DNA from: Curtobacterium sp. ZW137
GTDB taxonomy: Bacteria > Actinomycetota > Actinomycetes > Actinomycetales > Microbacteriaceae
DNA: 64,000 nt
Assembly: GCF_003762905.1 (NCBI RefSeq)
Contig: NZ_RJKS01000004.1
Span: 310,001-374,000 of the forward strand
Direction of reading: 5' to 3'
A program made the translations under genes and the position numbers. Positions 58,856-64,000 of the stretch are shown here, in pieces. Numbering within the stretch: position 1 is the first letter of the stretch; each line of letters begins with the position of its first letter. The notes under the pieces are model-generated. The model ran no database searches, was not told the origin of the DNA, and worked only from the letters and a program-made list of their open reading frames with translations.

Positions 58856-59926
58856 ATGTCATCTCCCTCGGAGACCGCGCCCGCGCAGTCGGACGCCCTC
58901 GCCACCGAGCACCGCACCGCCGCCGTCGTCTACAACCCGGTCAAGGTGCACCTCCCCACACTGAAGCGGACGGTGGCGAAGTACGAACGCGAAGCCGGCT
59001 GGCACGAGACCCTGTGGTTCGAGACCACGGAAGCGGACCCGGGCGGCGGGATGGCCCGCGCGGCACTCGACGCCGGCGCCGACGTGGTCGCCGCGGCCGG
59101 CGGTGACGGCACCGTCCGTGCCGTAGCCGAGGTGGTGCACGGCTCGGACGCCGCACTCGCCCTGCTGCCGAGCGGCACGGGCAACCTGCTCGCCCGCAAC
59201 ATGAGGCTGCCGCTCGACGACCTCGGTGCGAGCGCGCACATGATCTTCTCCGGCCACGACCGCCCGATCGACTTCGGGCTGCTCCGGCTGGAACGACCGG
59301 ACGGCGCGCGGGAGGAGTTCGGCTTCCTCGTGATGGCCGGCCTCGGGCTCGACGCCCGGATGCTCGCGAACACCCGACCCGGACTCAAGAAGCGCGTCGG
59401 GTGGCTCGCCTACGTCGACTCGCTGTTCCGCTCCCTGCGGGACATCGACGGCTTCGACTTCCGGTACCGGCTCGACGAGTCGACGACGAAGTCCGTGCGC
59501 GGGCACTCGGTGATCGTCGGCAACTGCGGGATGCTCCAGGCGAACGCGATGCTGCTGCCCGAGGCGGAGATCGACGACGGGGTGTTCGACATCGTCGTGA
59601 TGCGTCCCCGCGGGTTCTTCGGATGGGTGCGCATCGGCGCGCGCATCTTCTGGGAGAACGCGATCCTGCGGTGGTTCCGCCGCTCGTCGCTCGGCAACAC
59701 CATCGTCGGCCGGCGCATCGTCTCGCGCGCCAAGCAGGAACGGCCGCTGCGCTACCTCCGCGGTTCGGAGTTCGTGCTGCGCCTCGAGAAGCCCGACGAG
59801 TTCGAGATCGACGGGGACCCGGTCGGTGAGATCTCGGCGTTCCGGGCGCGCATCGACCCGGGGTCCCTGCGCGTGCGGGTGCCGGCGCCGTCGGACGCCC
59901 CGACGCGCGGGCGCAAGCGCGGCTAG
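58856..59926 (+). CDS. Diacylglycerol/lipid kinase (DagK catalytic domain)
   Basis: A 356-residue soluble lipid kinase. Strand AAVVYNPVKVHLP, nucleotide-binding GGDGTVRAV (82-90) and LLPSGTGNLLARN are the DAGK_cat motifs. The C-terminal YegS-like domain has VMAGLGLDARML and ILPEAEIDDGVFD-like LPEAEIDDGVFDIVVMRP. It would phosphorylate diacylglycerol or a sphingoid/undecaprenyl-type lipid with ATP, and recycles lipid for phospholipid synthesis. It is divergent from serS. The basic C-terminal tail RGRKRG may bind membranes. Confidence 0.92.
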   Translation: MSSPSETAPAQSDALATEHRTAAVVYNPVKVHLPTLKRTVAKYEREAGWHETLWFETTEADPGGGMARAALDAGADVVAAAGGDGTVRAVAEVVHGSDAALALLPSGTGNLLARNMRLPLDDLGASAHMIFSGHDRPIDFGLLRLERPDGAREEFGFLVMAGLGLDARMLANTRPGLKKRVGWLAYVDSLFRSLRDIDGFDFRYRLDESTTKSVRGHSVIVGNCGMLQANAMLLPEAEIDDGVFDIVVMRPRGFFGWVRIGARIFWENAILRWFRRSSLGNTIVGRRIVSRAKQERPLRYLRGSEFVLRLEKPDEFEIDGDPVGEISAFRARIDPGSLRVRVPAPSDAPTRGRKRG

Positions 59927-59941
59927 CGCGGCGCGGCGCCA

Positions 59942-59985
<44 letters not shown>

Positions 59986-59986
59986 A

Positions 59987-60049
59987 TGTGCGAGGTTCCG
60001 GACAGTGTGCGACCCGCGGCGCCTCGCACGGAGTACGCAACCTCGCACA
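59987..60049. repeat. Intergenic structured element 2 (11-bp arms, GCGTAC...GCGCCGCG core)
   Basis: TGTGCGAGGTT (59987-59997) and its exact reverse complement (60039-60049) flank 41 bases. An inner pair GTGCGA/TCGCAC (60007-60012 / 60024-60029) can form a second stem. On the minus strand the spacer reads GCGTAC, ten bases, GCGCCGCG, the same words as element 1 at 40339. Confidence 0.6.
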
Positions 60050-60095
60050 GTGCGGGGGGAGCGCGCCGGGGCGAGGCGTGCTACGCCGGGTCGGG

Positions 60096-61037
60096 CTAGC
60101 CCGACACGATCGCTCGGAGCCAGTCCCGCGCCTCGACGAACGCCTCGTCCGAGTAGCGCAACGGCACCTCGGACTCCTGCCGGTCGGCCCGCGGGTACGA
60201 CCCGAGGAACGTCACGCGCGGGCTGAACCGCCGGAGTCCGAGCAGCGCATCGGCCACCCGCTCGTCGAGCACGTGCCCGTCCAGGTCGATGACGAACCGG
60301 TACCGCCCGAGCTCGTCGCCGATCGGCCGTGAGGTCAGCAGCCCCATGTTGATCCCCCGGGTCGCGAACTGCTCGAGCATGTCGACGAGCGCACCCGGGT
60401 GGTCGGCGGGGAGTTCGACGATGACGCTCGTCTTGTCCGAACCGGTCCGTGCCGGGATCGCCAGGGTCTTCGAGACGAGCACGAACCGGGTGACCGCGCT
60501 GGCGTTGTCCCCGATGGAGTCGGCGAGGACCACGAGGTCGTGGTGGTCGGTGATCCCGGGCGGGGCCACGGCGGCGTCGGCGGTGGGGTTCGTGTCGAGC
60601 AGCGCGGTCGCCGCGGCGACGTTCGATGACGCGGGGATGTGCCCGTGGCCGGGGACGTTCGCCTCGAGCCAGTGGTGGGTCTGGGCGTAGGCGACGGGGT
60701 GCGCGTTCACGGTGCGGACATCGGCGAGCGCGGTGCCGTGCCGCGCGACGAGCACGAAGTCGACCGGGACCAGGTACTCCCCCACGATCCGCACGCCGGG
60801 GATCCGGGCGAGGGCGTCCTGCGTGGCGCTGACACCGCCGTCGACGCTGTTCTCGATCGCGATCACCGCGCCGACCGAGCGGCCGGAGACGACGTCGTCG
60901 AGCGCTTCGCCGACGTTGTTGACGCTCCGCCAGGGCTTGCCGGCGGCGGCCTCGACGAGCTTGAGCGCCGCCTCGGTGAAGGTGCCGGCGGGTCCGAGGT
61001 AGCTGTACGTGTCGGACGCTGCGTCGGGCTGGCTCAT
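60096..61037 (-). CDS. pheA: Prephenate dehydratase
   Basis: A 313-residue enzyme converting prephenate to phenylpyruvate in phenylalanine synthesis. The catalytic domain begins YSYLGPAGTFTEAAL and contains AIENSVDGGVSATQDAL and the TRF motif in NASAVTRFVLVSK. The C-terminal ACT domain is KTSVIVELPADHPGALVDML with the regulatory LTSRP in place of ESRP, followed by YRFVIDLDGH. ATG 61037 fits the family start. Phenylalanine feedback is expected from the ACT domain. Upstream is a pair of direct repeats; no leader-peptide attenuator was seen. Confidence 0.95.
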   Translation of the reverse strand: MSQPDAASDTYSYLGPAGTFTEAALKLVEAAAGKPWRSVNNVGEALDDVVSGRSVGAVIAIENSVDGGVSATQDALARIPGVRIVGEYLVPVDFVLVARHGTALADVRTVNAHPVAYAQTHHWLEANVPGHGHIPASSNVAAATALLDTNPTADAAVAPPGITDHHDLVVLADSIGDNASAVTRFVLVSKTLAIPARTGSDKTSVIVELPADHPGALVDMLEQFATRGINMGLLTSRPIGDELGRYRFVIDLDGHVLDERVADALLGLRRFSPRVTFLGSYPRADRQESEVPLRYSDEAFVEARDWLRAIVSG

Positions 61038-61050
61038 GCCGCCGAGCCTA

Positions 61051-61104
61051 TTGCAAGCGCCCACGCGCGCAGCGCCTGCTTGCAGCGCCCACGCGCGCAG
61101 CGCC
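61051..61104. repeat. Direct repeat upstream of pheA
   Basis: GCGCCCACGCGCGCAGCGCC occurs at 61057-61076 and 61085-61104 within a 28-29-bp unit that starts TTGCA. The two copies fill the gap between pheA and the MarR gene. Origin by tandem duplication is likely; a regulatory role is not shown. Confidence 0.8.
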
Positions 61105-61108
61105 CCCG

Positions 61109-61654
61109 TCAGTCGGCCGCGGTCCCCGTCAGGCGGGCCTCGCAGATCGCGGCGTCGTCGGCGTCCCGCGGGTACGTCAGCGCCGCGAACCGTCCCTCGG
61201 GGTCGAGCGTCGACAGCAGCGACTTCGCGATGCCGTCGAGCTGCGCGACCTGCTCGTCGGACAGTGCGTCGATGACGTACTTCCGCGCGGTCCGGACGTG
61301 GTCGGGCGCTGCGTCGACGATGGTGGCGTACCCGGCGTCGGTGAGCCGGACGTCGGTCGCCCGACGGTCGTCGACGGACGGGCACCGGGAGACGAGTCCG
61401 CGCTTCTCGAGCCGGGACACCACGTGCGACAACCGCGGCAGCGAGGCGTTGGTGGCCGCGGCGAGCGCCGACATCCGGAGCGTCCTGGTGTCGGTCTCGG
61501 AGAGCATCGCGATGACCATGTAGTCGAAGTGCGTCAGGTCGGCGTCGCGCTGGAGCTGCTGGTCGAGCGCGGCCGGCAGGAGTTCCATGACGGCGACGAG
61601 CTTCATCCAGGCGCGCAGCTGTTCGCGCGTCAGCCAGGGTGTCTCGTCGGTCAT
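61109..61654 (-). CDS. MarR family transcriptional regulator
   Basis: A 181-residue winged-helix protein beginning MTDETPWLTREQLRAWMKLV. The recognition region is MSALAAATNASLPRLSHVVS then RLEKRGLVSRCPSVDDRRAT, close to SlyA/MarR proteins. A C-terminal extension of about 30 residues contains one cysteine (ICEARLTG). A palindrome 18-35 bases upstream (61672-61689), inside the end of the neighbouring gene, is the likely autoregulatory operator. The neighbouring oxidoreductase and membrane gene are upstream on the same strand. Confidence 0.9.
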   Translation of the reverse strand: MTDETPWLTREQLRAWMKLVAVMELLPAALDQQLQRDADLTHFDYMVIAMLSETDTRTLRMSALAAATNASLPRLSHVVSRLEKRGLVSRCPSVDDRRATDVRLTDAGYATIVDAAPDHVRTARKYVIDALSDEQVAQLDGIAKSLLSTLDPEGRFAALTYPRDADDAAICEARLTGTAAD

Positions 61655-61663
61655 GACCCCATC

Positions 61664-62116
61664 CTACGAAATGGTTGTCGATTCAACCAGTGCTGATCGG
61701 CGTCGCGCGGTGAGCCACCCCACGACGAGCGCGGCGACCACCACGACCAGCAGGACGCCCTCGACGACCAGCAGTCGCCCGAGGTAGTCGAACGGCACCA
61801 CGGTCGGGTTCTTCGCCCCGTGGTGCTTCGCCCCGATCTCCGGGATGACGACGAGCGCCAGGACGCTGCCGAGCACGACCGCGGCCTGCACCACCACGAG
61901 CACCCACACGCGGAGGGCGCGTCCGGCACGACGGAGCCCGAGGCCGACGAGCACGACGAACGGCGACAGGATCGCGTCGTGCAGGATCACGGCACCGAGC
62001 AGCCAGGTCGCGAGGCCACCGATCCGGTTCGGCTTCACCGTCGTGACCATCACGTAGGCACCGAACGCGAGCACCAGCACGCCGAGGACGACGAGCACGA
62101 TCCGGGCGACCCTCAC
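61664..62116 (-). CDS. Small membrane protein, partner of the molybdoprotein
   Basis: A 150-residue membrane protein with four hydrophobic segments: about 5-25, 35-58, 68-92 and 112-135. The second loop contains RIGGLATWLLGAVILHDAIL, and a His-rich loop (GAKHHGAKN) lies outside or inside the membrane. The GTG at 62116 overlaps the molybdoprotein stop (GTGA), so the two are translationally coupled and probably form one complex or share a regulator. I do not recognise the family with confidence. Confidence 0.75.
   Translation of the reverse strand: MRVARIVLVVLGVLVLAFGAYVMVTTVKPNRIGGLATWLLGAVILHDAILSPFVVLVGLGLRRAGRALRVWVLVVVQAAVVLGSVLALVVIPEIGAKHHGAKNPTVVPFDYLGRLLVVEGVLLVVVVAALVVGWLTARRRSALVESTTIS
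61672..61689. promoter_or_regulatory. Candidate MarR operator
   Basis: TGGTTG-TCGATT-CAACCA: 6-bp perfect arms with a 6-nt spacer, in the last codons of the membrane protein gene and 18 bases upstream of the MarR start. It resembles the GTTGAATCGACAACC type of sites seen before MarR genes. Confidence 0.6.
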
Positions 62117-63384
62117 GAGAGCACCTCGATCCGCTCGATCCACTTCGTCTGCAGGACCCCGGGTCGTCCGGGCGCGATGATCCGTGCGGGGAACCCGTGG
62201 TCCAGGTCGAGCGTCGCGCCGTTCAGCTCGAGCGCGACGAGGGTCGTCGGGTCGGAGGCGTACTCCGGTCCCATGTCCATGATCCGGTAGCCGCCGTGCC
62301 GCTCGAGGCTCGTCACGCGAACGTGCGACCCCGGGTCGGCCTGCACGGCTGCGAGCAGGTCGCGCATCCGGACGCCCTTCCACCTGGCCATCTGGCTCCA
62401 GCCCTCGACGCAGGAGATCGGGAGCGCCGCCTCGGCCGTGCCGAGGGCGACGAGCTCGGCGCGTGAGAACGTCCGCGTCACGGCGGGTCCGGCGACGGTC
62501 AGGGTCCAGTCCGCGGCGGTCGCCGTCGCGAGCACCCCGGCCGCGCGCGCGGTCCGGTTCACGGGCAGGCCGTTCGGGCCGAGCCCGCGCTTGCGGGGCG
62601 CGAACACGTTGAAGGGCTCGGCGAGCTTCGAGGACTGGCCGGCGGTGAGCACGACGACGCCAGCCGTCGCCGCGGCGACACCGGTGAAGAAGCCACGGCG
62701 GGCGATCCGCTCGCGTCGTCCGTCGGCAGCCCCCGAGGACCCTGACGGCGACGGCCTGGAGGCTCGGCGCGGCTCCGCCCCGTCGGCCCAGCGCATCACG
62801 CGGCCGGTGATCCCCCGCGGGTACGTCCCGGTGCCGTGGTACTCCGGCAGTTCGCTGCCGACGGTGTCGTCGTGGACGAACCGGCCGTCCGCGTCGTAGG
62901 AGTCCCGCGCCCGCCAGTACCGCACGATGATCGGCAGCTTCGTCCCGATGTGGATCGCCAGCGACCCGATCAGCACGAAGGAGAGCGCGAAGTGGACCTG
63001 CCGGAACGGGAACGGCCACGGGTACCACTGGAACGTGTTCACGAGTCCGGTACCGACCTGCACGATCGCGGCCGAGACGAACACCGCGATGGAGAGCCGT
63101 TCGAGCAGGTGCAGTGCCCCGCGGACGGGCGGGTCCTGGGCGAGCGCCGGCATCACCGTGTTGAGCTTCGCGAGGAGCAGCGGGATGATCGCGATCCCCG
63201 CCGTGATGTGCAGCCCCTGCGTGAACTGGTAGAGCCGGACCGGCCGGGTCGCGAAGTGCATCCCGGGCAGCGGGTCCTGCAGCAGGTGGCTGTAGAGCCC
63301 GGTGCCGAAGCAGATCAGGAAGGCGATGCCGAGCAGGCGCCCGAGGACGACGGCGGAACGGGCGTTCCGGTTCGGCGACGCCAT
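62113..63384 (-). CDS. Membrane molybdopterin-dependent oxidoreductase (cytochrome b561-like N-terminus fused to sulfite-oxidase-type domain)
   Basis: A 423-residue fusion. Residues 1-160 form about four helices with histidines (His59, His131, His145) placed to hold haem, like DUF4405/cytochrome b561 proteins. A linker leads to an internal RRGFFTG sequence (229-235) and another hydrophobic segment. The C-terminal 150 residues are a sulfite-oxidase-type molybdopterin domain with ISCVEGWSQMARWKG; Cys325 should bind molybdenum. It could pass electrons from an extracytoplasmic Mo site to the quinone pool. The substrate is unknown. ATG 63384. Confidence 0.85.
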   Translation of the reverse strand: MASPNRNARSAVVLGRLLGIAFLICFGTGLYSHLLQDPLPGMHFATRPVRLYQFTQGLHITAGIAIIPLLLAKLNTVMPALAQDPPVRGALHLLERLSIAVFVSAAIVQVGTGLVNTFQWYPWPFPFRQVHFALSFVLIGSLAIHIGTKLPIIVRYWRARDSYDADGRFVHDDTVGSELPEYHGTGTYPRGITGRVMRWADGAEPRRASRPSPSGSSGAADGRRERIARRGFFTGVAAATAGVVVLTAGQSSKLAEPFNVFAPRKRGLGPNGLPVNRTARAAGVLATATAADWTLTVAGPAVTRTFSRAELVALGTAEAALPISCVEGWSQMARWKGVRMRDLLAAVQADPGSHVRVTSLERHGGYRIMDMGPEYASDPTTLVALELNGATLDLDHGFPARIIAPGRPGVLQTKWIERIEVLS

Positions 63385-63441
63385 CGCGGCCCTCGCGTCG
63401 TGCAACGCCGTCCGGACGAACGTCGGTAGCCTCGACGGACC

Positions 63442-64000
63442 ATGCGACTGCGACTCGGCCACCCGTTCTCGACCGTGCTCGCCGTCGTCGGCGTGCTGGC
63501 CCTCGCGGGCATCATCGCCGTCGGCGTCACGCATCTGGGGTTCCTCCGGTCGGGTCATCGTCAACCATTCGTTGCGTGGACCCTGATCGCTTGGGCGGTC
63601 TTCGTCATCGCTGTCGTCGCGCTCCGGTTCGTGCCACCGCGACTGGTGACCATCATCGTCCTCGGCGGTGCCGTCGTGGTGGGACTCGCCGCGCTGGCGG
63701 GGCCGCCGAACACGAGCACCGACTCGGCCCGGTACGCCTGGGACGGCATCGTCCAGCACGCCGGGATCTCCCCGTACGCGCACACCCCGCAGTCCGAGGC
63801 GCTCGCGGCCCTCCGTCCGGAGTGGCTGTTCCCGGACAAGATCGGCGGCACCTGCGACCCGCTCCAGCCCCGCTACCGGGGGCTCGGCGACGGCGCGCTC
63901 GGGCACTGCACGGCGATCAACCGCCCGGACGTCCCGACGATCTACCCGCCGATGGCCGAGCTCTGGTTCGCGCTGGTCCGCGCGTTCGTCCCGGTCACGG
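63442..64000 (+). CDS. Multi-helix membrane protein, GT87/mannosyltransferase-like, cut by window edge
   Basis: An open frame that starts ATG 63442 (MRLRLGHPFSTVLAVVGVLA) and runs off the right edge after about 186 codons. Four hydrophobic helices are visible in the first 90 residues. Then comes a loop with TSTDSARYAWDGIVQHAGIS followed by PYAHTP, and later TIYPPMAELWFALVRAF. The D-x-x-R-Y-x-W-D-G loop plus the YPP motif is typical of polyprenyl-phosphate-dependent mannosyl/arabinosyl transferases (DUF2029/GT87). It is divergent from the molybdoprotein gene with a 57-base gap. Incomplete, so the exact family is uncertain. Confidence 0.75.
   Translation, partial: MRLRLGHPFSTVLAVVGVLALAGIIAVGVTHLGFLRSGHRQPFVAWTLIAWAVFVIAVVALRFVPPRLVTIIVLGGAVVVGLAALAGPPNTSTDSARYAWDGIVQHAGISPYAHTPQSEALAALRPEWLFPDKIGGTCDPLQPRYRGLGDGALGHCTAINRPDVPTIYPPMAELWFALVRAFVPVT

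Overview
The window reads as chromosomal DNA of a high-GC actinobacterium. The base composition, strong G/C bias at third codon positions, frequent GTG starts, four-base ATGA/GTGA gene overlaps, a class E sortase-type signal and DtxR-type iron boxes all fit. The gene content and a recurring terminator hairpin with a GGGAGGCCCGTGGCG or GGAGGCTCGGTGC arm resemble Microbacteriaceae, most likely Curtobacterium or a close relative. That placement is inferred from memory, not from a search. No prophage, insertion sequence, integrase or CRISPR array was seen, and most genes look like ordinary chromosomal genes.

Left part (1-17.5 kb): an iron-siderophore locus (reductase, two FecCD permeases, ATPase, binding lipoprotein) with two iron boxes that abut start codons. 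It is followed by small metabolic genes, a class A beta-lactamase lipoprotein, and a polyol dehydrogenase coupled to a WYL regulator. Next come a TetR-regulated MMPL exporter and a module of a cysteine-bearing MarR/OhrR-like regulator, a small CxxC protein and an old-yellow-enzyme reductase. Related inverted repeats lie before the first two genes of that module.

Middle (17.5-45.8 kb): tRNA-Arg; dienelactone hydrolase and a divergent glucose-6-phosphate dehydrogenase; an oxidoreductase/isomerase pair; a ThDP enzyme; a sortase-anchored 5'-nucleotidase. Then come the EfeUOB elemental iron importer (third iron box), a TRIC-like channel, a MoxR-DUF58-transglutaminase operon, a MarR/MFS divergon with three copies of an 8-bp operator, tRNA-Ser, two paralogous LytR-CpsA-Psr proteins, and a GntR regulator beside a sugar-type MFS carrier.

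Right part (45.8-64 kb): a ChlI-like AAA ATPase overlapping a VWA protein; a conserved actinobacterial trio (histidine phosphatase, DUF3090, SCO1664 family); a stand-alone BLUF blue-light sensor; a RelE-type toxin-antitoxin operon with an operator palindrome. Then a TetR gene, a two-component system, tRNA-Ser, a HAD phosphatase coupled to serS (whose product carries a repeat-derived insertion), a diacylglycerol kinase, pheA, a MarR gene, a membrane molybdoprotein fusion and the start of a GT87-like membrane protein that runs off the right edge.

The least explained signals are: two intergenic structured elements that share a GCGTAC...GCGCCGCG core inside unrelated long arms (40.34 and 59.99 kb); the iron boxes that contain a TAGCCT hexamer and sit 0-3 nt from start codons; and the regulator/CxxC-protein/reductase module at 15.4-17.3 kb. 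Long reading frames antisense to real genes are common here because of codon bias and were left out.
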